Source: Candidatus Aquabacterium excrementipullorum
GTDB lineage: Bacteria > Pseudomonadota > Gammaproteobacteria > Burkholderiales > Burkholderiaceae_C
Assembly: GCA_019112875.1 (NCBI GenBank)
Contig: DXIO01000122.1
Location: forward strand, 1 to 64,000
Direction of reading: 5' to 3'
DNA length: 64,000 nucleotides
In this document: one piece after another, positions 43,086-51,292 of the stretch
Layout: every line of letters starts with the position of its first letter
How positions within the stretch are numbered: position 1 is the first letter of the stretch
Notes under the pieces: generated by a model
Database searches by the model: none
What the model saw: only the letters and a program-made list of their open reading frames with translations
What the model was told of the DNA's origin: nothing
Position numbers and translations under genes: made by a program

Positions 43086-44306
43086 TCAGGGCGCGCGCAG
43101 CCGCAAGACCTTGCCGTTGCCGTCGTCCGTCAACAGGTAGATCCAGCCGTCCGGGCCCTGCACCACCGTGCGGTAACGCTCGCCCCGGTTGGACAGCAAG
43201 GCCTCACGCGAGGTCACCGTGTCGCCCGACAGGGTCAGGCGCCACAGCACCTGGCCGGCCAGCGCACCGATGAAGGCATTGCCCCGCCACGGCGCAAACC
43301 CGGCCCCTGTGTAGAACATCAACCCCGAAGGCGCCGTGGAGGGCTTGGGCCACCAGGTCACGGGCTGTTCCATGCCGGCCTTGGCCGTGCCCTCGCCGAT
43401 CGGATTGCAGGCACCATAAGTGCAGCCATAGGTGATCACCGGCCAGCCGTAGTTGCGCCCGGCCCGGTCGATGTTCAGTTCATCCCCGCCTTGCGGGCCG
43501 TGCTCGTTCGTCCACAGCACGCCGGTACCGGGATGCAATGCCGCCCCCTGCACATTGCGGTGGCCCCAGCTCCAGATCTCGGTGGCGGCGCCGCCCGTGC
43601 CCACCAGCGGGTTGTCGGCCGGCACGGAACCATCGGTGTTGATGCGTGCCACCTTGCCCAGCAGATTGGACTTGTCCTGCGCATCCCTGGGCCGTGAGCT
43701 TCGCTCGCCCATGGTGATGAACAAGGTGCCATCCCGGGCGAACACCAGCCGGCCGCCGAAGTGCAAGGCGCTGGCCACCTTGGGCCGCTGCCGAAAGATC
43801 ACGGTGCCATTGCGCAGCGCAGCGCCGCTGGCGCTCAGTTCGCCCCGCCACACCGACGTGCCATTGGTGCCACGCTCGCTGCCCGTGCCTGCTTCGGCAT
43901 AACTGAGGTAGACGCGGCGATTCGCCGCGAAGTTCGGGTCCAGCACCACATCCAGCAGACCGCCCTGGCCCTGCACGTCGATGTTGGCGGGCAGCCCTGT
44001 CACGGCTGCGCTGACAGTGCCATGGGCGTCGACGACGCGCAGGCGCCCGGCACGCTCGGTGACCAGCATGCGCCCATCTGGCAGGAAGGCGAGGCCCCAG
44101 GGGTGGTCCAGCCCGCTGGCCACGGTGTCCACCGTGAAAGCCACAAGCGGCGCACCTCCTGCAGGGCTTAACTCACCCGGGCCGGCGGCCAACCCAGAAC
44201 CCAGGCCCATCAGGCCCATCAAGGCGGCGCCGACGCGGCCCCGCCAGACGCCCCGCTTTCCACCATGCGAAGCAATGCGTTTTCGATTCAGCACGACACC
44301 CCTCAT
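43086..44306 (-). CDS. PQQ-dependent sugar dehydrogenase (soluble Asd/YliI type)
   Basis: This 406-residue exported protein has a hydrophobic signal region (about residues 24-44: VGAALMGLMGLGSGLAAG) and a six-bladed beta-propeller of the soluble glucose/sorbosone dehydrogenase family. Segments include GLDHPWGLAFLPDGRMLVTE, GLPANIDVQGQGGLLDVVLDP, RLVFARDGTLFITMGERSSRP, NLLGKVARINTDGSVPADNP, GHRNVQGAALHPGTG, EHGPQGGDELN and the C-terminal GPDGWIYLLTDDGNGKVLRL. Family members oxidise aldose sugars with pyrroloquinoline quinone in the periplasm; the substrate here is not evident. It converges on the EAL/HDOD gene. Confidence 0.92.
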   Translation of the reverse strand: MRGVVLNRKRIASHGGKRGVWRGRVGAALMGLMGLGSGLAAGPGELSPAGGAPLVAFTVDTVASGLDHPWGLAFLPDGRMLVTERAGRLRVVDAHGTVSAAVTGLPANIDVQGQGGLLDVVLDPNFAANRRVYLSYAEAGTGSERGTNGTSVWRGELSASGAALRNGTVIFRQRPKVASALHFGGRLVFARDGTLFITMGERSSRPRDAQDKSNLLGKVARINTDGSVPADNPLVGTGGAATEIWSWGHRNVQGAALHPGTGVLWTNEHGPQGGDELNIDRAGRNYGWPVITYGCTYGACNPIGEGTAKAGMEQPVTWWPKPSTAPSGLMFYTGAGFAPWRGNAFIGALAGQVLWRLTLSGDTVTSREALLSNRGERYRTVVQGPDGWIYLLTDDGNGKVLRLRAP

Positions 44307-44408
44307 ATCAAGGGATAACCCTTACATCACAGAGAGAGGGCCGCTAAGCTGCACGCCATCGCGCCGTTCTGACACGGCCCCTCCCGACCCGCAGTCCCCC
44401 GTTCTAAC

Positions 44409-44738
44409 ATGGACACCCTCAGCCCCCTGTTCGGCGTGGCCATCCTGGCCCTGGTGTTGACCGCCAACTACTTCTACACCGCCTGGCGCATGGGCATCCT
44501 GCGCGCCTTCGGTCGGCGCCACCCGGTGACCTGGCGCACGCTGGTCGCCAGCAGCTTGGCGGGCTGCCTGCCGTTCGCGGGCGCTGTCGTGGCCATGGCC
44601 ATGGTGCCCACCGGCGCTCCCGGTGAGCCCGAAACCTCGGCCGCGCTGCTGGCCCTGCAGTTGTCGCTGTGCGGCTTCGTCGCCCATGCGCTCAACGATG
44701 TCCTTGTGCAGTGGGGCATGCCTCAGGCCACGACCTGA
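44409..44738 (+). CDS. Small uncharacterised membrane protein
   Basis: This 109-residue protein has three likely transmembrane segments (about residues 6-24, 47-67 and 78-97). The loop between the first two is basic (WRMGILRAFGRRHPVTWR). I recognise no family. It lies between two divergent or tandem unrelated genes and 32 bases before the SrkA-like gene on the same strand, so it may share a transcript with it. The 102 bases upstream of it, toward the sugar dehydrogenase, hold no clear promoter. Confidence 0.72.
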   Translation: MDTLSPLFGVAILALVLTANYFYTAWRMGILRAFGRRHPVTWRTLVASSLAGCLPFAGAVVAMAMVPTGAPGEPETSAALLALQLSLCGFVAHALNDVLVQWGMPQATT

Positions 44739-44770
44739 GCCCGCTTCGGAACGGCGCGCTACCATCGGGC

Positions 44771-45847
44771 ATGACCGACCGCCCCGCGCCCGACGACGAG
44801 CCCTTCTCCGACCTCACCCCCTACGCCCAACTCACGCCCGATGCCGTGATCGACGCGCTGGTGGCTGCGGGCCTGGATCCCGACGGCCGCCTGCTGCCCC
44901 TGAATTCCTACGAAAACCGCGTCTTCCAGGTGGGCCTGGGCGATGGGGGCATGGCGGTGGCCAAGTTCTACCGCCCGGGCCGCTGGAGCGATGCGCAGAT
45001 CCTCGAGGAGCACCGCTTCGCACTCGACCTGGCCGAGGCCGATGTGCCCGCTGTGGCGCCCTTGCCCCTGGTACCCCCTGGCCATGGCGAGGCCGCCGAA
45101 CTGCTGGGCACACCTCCCACCCTGGCCGCATGGCAGGCCGAAGGCGCACGCCACCGCTATGCCGTGAGCCCCAGGCGCGGCGGCCGCGCCCCCGAGCTGG
45201 ACGACCCTGAAGTGCTGCAATGGCTCGGCCGCCTGATGGCCCGCTTGCATGCCGTGGGCCGCCAGCGTGCTTTCGAGCACCGCCCCGCCCTGAGCGTGGA
45301 CTACCTGGGCCGCGATGCCTGGCGCTGGCTGCGCGATCATGGGGATCTGCCCGAGCCCCAGCGGGGGGTGTGGCTGGCGGCGGCCCAACAGGCGCTGGAC
45401 ACGGTCGAAGCCGTGTTCGACCGGGTGCCAGGCCTGCGCCTGGGCCGCGTGCACGGCGACTGCCACCTGGGCAATGTGCTGTGGACACCCGACGAAGGCC
45501 CGCACTTCGTCGACCTGGACGATGCCTGCACCGGCCCCGCCGTGCAGGACCTGTGGATGCTGCTGGGCGGCCACCGCCGCGAGCGCCAGCCCGCCCTGTA
45601 CGCGCTGATGGACGGCTACGAGAGCATCGCCGAGTTCGACTGGCGCGAATGGACGCTGGTCGAGGCCCTGCGCACGCTGCGCCTGGTGCACCACAGCGCC
45701 TGGCTGGCACGCCGCTGGCACGATCCAGCCTTCCCGTCCGCTTTCCCTTGGTTTGGCCAGGCCATGTACTGGCAGCAGCAGGCCGACCAGCTTCGCCAGC
45801 AGGTCCAGCTGATGCAGGAAGACCTGGAGAGCCCCGGGTTCGGATAA
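44771..45847 (+). CDS. srkA: SrkA/YihE-like serine/threonine stress-response kinase
   Basis: This is a 358-residue cytoplasmic kinase of the aminoglycoside-phosphotransferase-like fold. In E. coli, SrkA (YihE) phosphorylates proteins and counteracts MazEF-linked death under stress. Characteristic parts are LPLNSYENRVFQVGLGDGGM near residue 43, AVAKFYRPGRWSDAQILEEHRF, the catalytic loop RVHGDCHLGNVLW near 230, FVDLDDACTGPAVQDLWML with the metal Asp, and the C-terminal FPWFGQAMYWQQQADQL. ATG 44771 gives the family amino terminus. Confidence 0.93.
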   Translation: MTDRPAPDDEPFSDLTPYAQLTPDAVIDALVAAGLDPDGRLLPLNSYENRVFQVGLGDGGMAVAKFYRPGRWSDAQILEEHRFALDLAEADVPAVAPLPLVPPGHGEAAELLGTPPTLAAWQAEGARHRYAVSPRRGGRAPELDDPEVLQWLGRLMARLHAVGRQRAFEHRPALSVDYLGRDAWRWLRDHGDLPEPQRGVWLAAAQQALDTVEAVFDRVPGLRLGRVHGDCHLGNVLWTPDEGPHFVDLDDACTGPAVQDLWMLLGGHRRERQPALYALMDGYESIAEFDWREWTLVEALRTLRLVHHSAWLARRWHDPAFPSAFPWFGQAMYWQQQADQLRQQVQLMQEDLESPGFG

Positions 45848-45878
45848 GCCAGCAAGCGTGCATATGCCGCACATGCAC

Positions 45879-45896
45879 CCCCCGCAATCGCGGGGG
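45879..45896. other. GC hairpin between srkA and the FliL-like gene
   Basis: A 7-bp stem CCCCCGC / GCGGGGG with an AATC loop lies 31 bases past the srkA stop codon. There is no following T-run on either strand, so it is not a standard intrinsic terminator. It could stabilise the 3' end of the srkA transcript. Confidence 0.35.
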
Positions 45897-45948
45897 ATGC
45901 CGCTCGCGCTCTTACAGTCACGGCACTGGCACAAGGGAGCTTGAAACG

Positions 45949-46404
45949 ATGAGCGGCAGCGCCTCCATGACCATGACGCGCAAGCACAAGGGCAGCGACT
46001 GGACGCTGGCCATCGGCATCGCGCTGGGCGCCTTGCTGGTCGCCTTCGGTGCCTGGGTCTTCACGGAGATGTCCGCGATGGACAAGCCGCGCAACGGTGC
46101 CGTGTGGCTCAACGTACCCAAGGTCATCTCTCAGCTGGCCGATGGCCGCATGGTATCGGTCAAGGTCAATCTGCAGCTGCGCAACAAGGACGATCCTTCC
46201 ACGCTCGAAGGCCACCAGCCCGCCCTCAAGGCCATGATCGAGCAAGTCGGCACCACCGTAAGCCGAGAGGACATCAAGGGCGCCGACGGCATCCAGCGCT
46301 ACGGCCGCGCCATCCAGCACGCCATCAATGGCTACCTGGACGATCAGCAGATCGACGAACGCGTCAAGATGGTGGCCTTCGACGAATTGGTGCTGATGCC
46401 CTGA
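45949..46404 (+). CDS. FliL-like basal body-associated protein (orphan)
   Basis: This 151-residue inner-membrane protein resembles FliL: a short basic cytoplasmic start (TMTRKHKGSDW), one transmembrane helix (about residues 19-39: LAIGIALGALLVAFGAWVF) and a periplasmic domain. That domain has VWLNVPKVISQLADGRMVSVKVNLQL, then a conserved DDQQIDERVKMVAFDELVLMP ending. FliL supports stator function in the flagellar motor. Here it is not beside fliM, fliN or motAB but stands alone after srkA. ATG 45949 is preceded by AGGGAG. Confidence 0.82.
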   Translation: MSGSASMTMTRKHKGSDWTLAIGIALGALLVAFGAWVFTEMSAMDKPRNGAVWLNVPKVISQLADGRMVSVKVNLQLRNKDDPSTLEGHQPALKAMIEQVGTTVSREDIKGADGIQRYGRAIQHAINGYLDDQQIDERVKMVAFDELVLMP

Positions 46405-46421
46405 GGCGCCACTTCGTGCAC

Positions 46422-46438
46422 GGTCACGCAACGTGACC
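46422..46438. promoter_or_regulatory. Palindrome upstream of the phospholipase C gene
   Basis: GGTCACG-CAA-CGTGACC is a perfect 7-bp inverted repeat 18 bases past the FliL-like stop codon. It could be a repressor operator or a processing hairpin. Nothing identifies a regulator. Confidence 0.35.
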
Positions 46439-46453
46439 TGAAAAGACATGATC

Positions 46454-46474
46454 TGATCGGCACCTCACCGATCA
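46454..46474. promoter_or_regulatory. Second palindrome upstream of the phospholipase C gene
   Basis: TGATCGG-CACCTCA-CCGATCA is a second perfect 7-bp inverted repeat, 15 bases after the first. Two such sites in a 233-base gap that otherwise holds no ORF suggest operator function for the phospholipase gene. I see no clear Pho box here. Confidence 0.35.
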
Positions 46475-46637
46475 CAGCCCTTTCAAAGTCACTCCCTAGA
46501 GTCGCCTGCGCTTCCGCCTTACGGAATGCCCAGGCAGACATCGCCCATGGCCGCCAGCCCTCCCTTGCTGGCACGCCATCCACTGTTGTCCGGGCCCGAG
46601 GCGGATGAGTCCCCCGCTCATCACCCGAGACAACACC

Positions 46638-48824
46638 ATGACACGACAAGACCGCCGCAGCTTCCTGCGCAACATGGGCACGGCCGTTGGCGCCAGCGCC
46701 GCCCTGGCCAGCTTCCCCCCCGCCATCCAGCGCGCGTTGGCCATCCCGGCCGCGCAGCGCACCGGCACGATCAACGATGTCGAGCACATCGTGGTCCTCA
46801 CGCAAGAGAACCGCTCCTTCGACCACTACTTCGGCACCCTGGCCGGCGTGCGTGGCTTCGCCGATCCCTTCCCCATCCCCGTGATGGACCGCGCCGCCTT
46901 CACGCGCAAGAGCGTGTTCGCGCAGCCCATCGGTGGCGCCGCCGCCGTGCCCGGCCGCCCAGGCTGGGGCAGCACGCAGACGGCCATCGCGCCCTTCCAC
47001 CTCAACACGCAGCAGGACTTCGCGGTGATGCGCGTGTCCGGCACGCCGCACTCCTGGGGCGATGCGCAGGCCGCCTGGGACCTGGGCCGCATGAACAACT
47101 GGCCCAAGGCCAAGCAGAACCACTCGCTGGGCTACTACAAGGAAGCGGACATCCCCTTCCAGTTCGCGCTGGCCCGCGCCTTCACGCTGTGCGACCACTA
47201 CCACTGTGCCACGCAGACCGGCACCAACACCAACCGCCTGTTCCTGTGGAGCGGCGGCAACGACCCGCTGGCCCTGGCCGGCGGCCCCTCCACCGACAAC
47301 AGCCACGACTGGTTCAACGAGAACCCCGCCACCGACTACACCTGGGTGACCTACGCCGAGCGCCTGCAGAACGCCGGCATCAGCTGGCAGGTCTACCAGA
47401 ACATGGCGGACAACTTCACCGACAACTCGCTGGCCGGGTTCCGTCCCTTCCGCGACGCGTACTACCAGCGCCCCGGCTACTCGCAGGCCCTGCGTGACCG
47501 TGGCGTCTCCACGCGCGATCTGGACAAGCTGAAAGAAGACGTGCTGGCGGGCAAGCTGCCGCAAGTCAGCTGGATCGTGGCCACGGCGGAAGGCTCCGAG
47601 CATCCGGGCCCCTCCAGCCCCGCCCAGGGCGCCGACTACACGGCTCGCGTGCTCGATGCCCTCACGTCCAACCCGGACGTCTGGAGCAAGACCGTGCTGA
47701 TCATCAACTTCGATGAGAACGACGGCTTCTTCGACCACATGCCGCCCCCCGCCGCGCCCAGCTACCTGAGCTACGCCGCCAACCCGGCCCAGGCTGTTCT
47801 GGCCGGCGCCTCCACCGTGGACACCACGGGCGAGTACCACCACAACCTCAACGGCTCGGACCCGCAATACCAGCACCGCCCCTACGGCATGGGCCCGCGC
47901 GTGCCGCTGTACGCCATCTCGCCGTGGAGCAAGGGCGGCTGGGTGAACTCCCAGGTGTCGGACCACACCTCGGTGATCCGCTTCATCGAAGCCCGCTTCG
48001 GTGTGCAGGAGCCCCTGATCACGCCGTGGCGCCGCGCCGTGAGCAGCGACCTCAGCAACTGCTTCGACTTCGCCACGCCCGAAGACAGCGCCTTCGTGCA
48101 GAACCTGCCTGCCACGCAGGCCCGCCGCCTGCTGGCCCTGGCGCTGCCGTCGACGAAGACCCCGGCCACGCCCAGCTCGCTGGTCGCCCCGGTGCAGGCC
48201 GCCGGTGTGCGCCCGGCCCGCGCCCTGCCTTATGACCTGCACGTGCACGCCACCGTGCAAGCCACCAGCGTGAGCCTGCGCCTGCAGAACGACGGCGAAG
48301 CCGGTGCCGTGTTTCACGTGTACAACCGCCTGGCGCTGGCTGAAGCGCCGCGCCGCTACACGGTCGAGCCCGGCAAGCACCTCGATGGCGTGTGGGCCAC
48401 CACCGCCGGCAGCGCCTACGACCTGTGGGTGCTGGGCCCCAACGGCCTGCACCGCCATTTCACGGGCAGCACGCCCGCCGCCAACAGCACGGCCGCGCGC
48501 CCTGATGTCCGAGTCAGCAGCGACCGCGCCAACGGCGAACTGGTCGTGCAGCTCGTCAACGAGGGCAACACCGCCTGCACCTTCGTGCTGCAAGCGCTGA
48601 AGTACGACGCCAGCCCGGCCCGCGAGATCGCCGTGCCGGCCCGCAGCGCGCAGACCCTGCGCCTGCCCCTGGCCGACAGCCACCATTGGTACGACCAGGG
48701 CGTGCGCGTCAAAAACCTGACGGGCTGGAGCCGACGCTTCGCCGGCCACCTGGAAACGGGCGAGGCCTCCATCAGCGATCCGGCCATGCAAGGCACGGCC
48801 CAGCTCGACCAATACCAGGTCTGA
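46638..48824 (+). CDS. Phosphocholine-specific phospholipase C, Tat-exported
   Basis: This is a 728-residue extracytoplasmic enzyme like Pseudomonas PlcH/PlcN that splits phosphatidylcholine and related lipids to diacylglycerol and phosphocholine. It has a twin-arginine signal (DRRSFLRNMG, residues 5-14), the acid-phosphatase-like catalytic domain (VVLTQENRSFDHYFGTLAGVRG near 55; WIVATAEGSEHPG; NFDENDGFFDHMPPPA), and two C-terminal DUF756-type beta domains from about 530. ATG 46638 was chosen because it places RR near the start. It is followed by a PEP-CTERM-type gene. No chaperone (plcR-like) gene is adjacent. Confidence 0.93.
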   Translation: MTRQDRRSFLRNMGTAVGASAALASFPPAIQRALAIPAAQRTGTINDVEHIVVLTQENRSFDHYFGTLAGVRGFADPFPIPVMDRAAFTRKSVFAQPIGGAAAVPGRPGWGSTQTAIAPFHLNTQQDFAVMRVSGTPHSWGDAQAAWDLGRMNNWPKAKQNHSLGYYKEADIPFQFALARAFTLCDHYHCATQTGTNTNRLFLWSGGNDPLALAGGPSTDNSHDWFNENPATDYTWVTYAERLQNAGISWQVYQNMADNFTDNSLAGFRPFRDAYYQRPGYSQALRDRGVSTRDLDKLKEDVLAGKLPQVSWIVATAEGSEHPGPSSPAQGADYTARVLDALTSNPDVWSKTVLIINFDENDGFFDHMPPPAAPSYLSYAANPAQAVLAGASTVDTTGEYHHNLNGSDPQYQHRPYGMGPRVPLYAISPWSKGGWVNSQVSDHTSVIRFIEARFGVQEPLITPWRRAVSSDLSNCFDFATPEDSAFVQNLPATQARRLLALALPSTKTPATPSSLVAPVQAAGVRPARALPYDLHVHATVQATSVSLRLQNDGEAGAVFHVYNRLALAEAPRRYTVEPGKHLDGVWATTAGSAYDLWVLGPNGLHRHFTGSTPAANSTAARPDVRVSSDRANGELVVQLVNEGNTACTFVLQALKYDASPAREIAVPARSAQTLRLPLADSHHWYDQGVRVKNLTGWSRRFAGHLETGEASISDPAMQGTAQLDQYQV

Positions 48825-48860
48825 GCGAACGCATCGAATCTTTTTGAAGAAAGCAGCACC

Positions 48861-49529
48861 ATGAAATTCAAGCGCTTCCTGGCCATCGCAGCGGCCACCC
48901 TCAGCCTGGCCGCGCAGGCCAGCGTCAACTACGGTGACAACCTGATCAGCAATGGTGGCGCCGAAAGCGGCACGACCGGCTGGACGGCCTTCGACGGCTA
49001 CGACCTGTTCCAGTCCGTGAGCTACGGCAGCAACTGGGTCCTGCCCACGCAGCCCGGCCCCGTGGACCGTGGCGCCAAGATGTTCACCGGCGTCGGTGCG
49101 CAAAGCGCGGGCTTCCAGGTCATCGACGTGAGCAGCCTCACGGCCAACGGCACGGCCGTGGAATACTCGCTCAGCGGCTGGCTGGGCGGCTGGCAATCGC
49201 AGGGCGACAACGCGCTGCTGTACGTGTCCTTTCTGGACATCACCGGCAACGAGATCGGCTCTGCCGCCATCGGCCCCGTCCTGCCCGCCGACCGTGGCAA
49301 CCAGACAGGCCTGTTCTTCCAGCAGAGCCTGGGCACGCTGCCCGTGGGCGTGAGCAAGATCCAGTTCTCGCTGTCCATGGAGCGCCTGGGCGGTGGCGAC
49401 AACGATGGCTACGCCGACAACCTGTCCTTCGTGCTGACCTCGCCCGTGCCTGAGGCCGACAGCCTGGCCTACGCGCTGGCTGGCCTGGGCGTGGTGGGCA
49501 TGATGGCCCGCCTGCGTCGCCGCGGCTGA
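48861..49529 (+). CDS. Exported PEP-CTERM-type sorting-signal protein
   Basis: This 222-residue secreted protein has a signal peptide (MKFKRFLAIAAATLSLAAQA-S) and a jelly-roll-like middle starting NLISNGGAESGTTGWTAFDG, a common carbohydrate-binding-like fold in such proteins. The tripartite C-terminus is VPEADSLAYALAGLGVVGM followed by ARLRRRG: a variant PEP motif, a helix and a basic tail. Such proteins are processed by an exosortase/EpsH-type system; no exosortase gene is in this window. It lies 36 bases after the phospholipase gene and may be cotranscribed. Confidence 0.85.
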   Translation: MKFKRFLAIAAATLSLAAQASVNYGDNLISNGGAESGTTGWTAFDGYDLFQSVSYGSNWVLPTQPGPVDRGAKMFTGVGAQSAGFQVIDVSSLTANGTAVEYSLSGWLGGWQSQGDNALLYVSFLDITGNEIGSAAIGPVLPADRGNQTGLFFQQSLGTLPVGVSKIQFSLSMERLGGGDNDGYADNLSFVLTSPVPEADSLAYALAGLGVVGMMARLRRRG

Positions 49530-49539
49530 CGCACGCGCC

Positions 49540-49577
49540 GCCCCGTCGCCGCCACGTGCCTCGTGGATCGACGGGGC
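49540..49577 (+). terminator. Long hairpin after the PEP-CTERM-type gene
   Basis: A 9-bp stem GCCCCGTCG / CGACGGGGC encloses a second CCACG / CGTGG stem with a 5-base loop, 10 bases past the stop codon. There is no U-tract, so this is a strong 3' hairpin (mRNA end or stabiliser) rather than a proven intrinsic terminator. Confidence 0.45.
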
Positions 49578-49624
49578 GCTCCATCACGCTGGCTAGAATC
49601 GCTCCAACAAAGCAGGAGCGCACG

Positions 49625-51175
49625 ATGCCCAAGCCACGTGATTGGATACGTCACATGTCACGCGACACGGTGGTGGAATCCATCACTTTCATCGCGGTGT
49701 TGACGCTGATCACACTACTGCTCGGGTCCGCAAACCGACGCTTCGCCGAACGGCAACTGCACAGTCACGCCGAGGGCCTTGCGTTGGCATTTCAGAACAA
49801 CATCGAGCGCGCGCGCGAAGAGCTGCAGCGGCTGCCAGCGCCGGCTCAGTTGGACTGCCCCCAGGGGTTGAGCCCGTTGCTGGCCCAGCACACCTTCGAC
49901 AACGGGTCGCTGCGCTGGATCGCCATCGAGCGAGACGGCGTCCTGCTGTGTCGAAGCCACGTCGTGGGCATTCAGTGGACGGGCCCCGACGTACCTCCCC
50001 GGCAGCTTCACCGCCTGGACGACACAATGGCACTGGTGGCCCTCCAGGGCGGAGAGCACCGCTTCGGACTGTTCCTCCAACTCACCCGCGATGGCGTGCA
50101 TTATCTGGCGGCACTGGAGCCTCCGCGCCTCGGCTATGTGGGTGACGTCGACTGCGCCGGCTGCCGCGCCTTCTCGCTGCGGATAGACGGAGATCCGCCG
50201 CTGCTGCTGGACTCCGAGCCTTTATCCCATGCCGCGACGCTCGAGCAACGCATCACCCGCGCCCGTGGCGCCTTGTTGCTGGAGCTCATCCTCCAGGCCG
50301 ACGACAACTTCGTCGACCACTACCGCCTGCAAGGCTGGGTCGCAACACTCCTTGTCGGCCTGTGCCTGGCCAGTGTGATGACCTACGCGATCCACCGCGT
50401 GCTCAAGGTCCGTCACTCGATGGACTTCCTGATTCGCGAAGGTTTGCGCCGGAGGGCCTTCCTCCCCTACTACCAACCCATCGTCGATTCACGCGATGGC
50501 AGCATCCTCGGCGCCGAGGCCCTGGTACGCTGGGTAGGCCGTGATGGCCAGGTCGTTCCGCCCGCCCAGTTCGTACCCTATGCCGAAGAGACCGGCCTCA
50601 TCCAGCCAATCACCGACCAGCTCACTGAAACCATCGTCCAGGACATCGCCCATTTCGGTTGGACAGGCACCAAGCTCTACGTCAGCATCAACCTCGTGCC
50701 GGAACAGCTCGGCGACACGCGCTATGGCAAGCGTCTGGGTGAGCTGATCGCCCAGCACGGGCTGGCGGGACACAATGTATCAGTGGAAGTCACCGAACGA
50801 CGCCAGTTCCACGACCTGGTGCGAGCCAGGCAGGTGCTGAACGTGCTGGTGCAGCAGAACATCGAGATCAAGCTGGACGACGCTGGCACGGGCTTCGGAG
50901 GCTTCTCCTATGTGCAGGAGCTGCCGATCGGCACGCTCAAAATTGACAAGATGTTCGTCGACACGCTTCGTCCTGGCGTGGACGCCAAACGGCCGGTGCT
51001 CGACGCCATAGTCGAGTTCGCCAAATCGTCCGGGCTGGCCATGATCGCGGAAGGGGTCGAGACCCCGGAGCAGGTCAGCGCACTGGCCGCCATGGGTGTC
51101 TATGCCATCCAGGGCTATGTGTACGGCAAGCCGATGTCGGCGCGCGAATTCATGCAATGGGCCGCAGTACGTTGA
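49625..51175 (+). CDS. CSS-motif/EAL cyclic-di-GMP phosphodiesterase
   Basis: This is a 516-residue inner-membrane protein. Helix 1 (about 17-38) and helix 2 (about 240-262) flank a periplasmic CSS-type redox-sensing domain with cysteines at LDCPQGLSPLL, VLLCRSHVV and DVDCAGCRAF. The EAL domain (about 275-516) keeps the catalytic motifs: YYQPIVD, EALVRW near 297, VSINLVPEQL, VEVTERR near 388, LDDAGTGFGGFSYVQELPIG and AEGVET near 475. It should hydrolyse c-di-GMP, with activity set by the disulfide state of the periplasmic domain. AGGAG precedes ATG 49625. Confidence 0.93.
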   Translation: MPKPRDWIRHMSRDTVVESITFIAVLTLITLLLGSANRRFAERQLHSHAEGLALAFQNNIERAREELQRLPAPAQLDCPQGLSPLLAQHTFDNGSLRWIAIERDGVLLCRSHVVGIQWTGPDVPPRQLHRLDDTMALVALQGGEHRFGLFLQLTRDGVHYLAALEPPRLGYVGDVDCAGCRAFSLRIDGDPPLLLDSEPLSHAATLEQRITRARGALLLELILQADDNFVDHYRLQGWVATLLVGLCLASVMTYAIHRVLKVRHSMDFLIREGLRRRAFLPYYQPIVDSRDGSILGAEALVRWVGRDGQVVPPAQFVPYAEETGLIQPITDQLTETIVQDIAHFGWTGTKLYVSINLVPEQLGDTRYGKRLGELIAQHGLAGHNVSVEVTERRQFHDLVRARQVLNVLVQQNIEIKLDDAGTGFGGFSYVQELPIGTLKIDKMFVDTLRPGVDAKRPVLDAIVEFAKSSGLAMIAEGVETPEQVSALAAMGVYAIQGYVYGKPMSAREFMQWAAVR

Positions 51176-51292
51176 CAGGTCGATATGCAACAGCCGCATG
51201 ACTTCAGGTCCTTTTCGTGCTTGGGGGCATGCCGGCGACCGCTTCGCTTTCATGCATGATCCCGGGCTGGACCATCACTCCACCCGACGCTC

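Noticed and set aside
46344-49196. 950-codon open frame antisense to the phospholipase C gene
   Set aside because: Same shadow pattern caused by codon bias; no recognisable domain or start context.
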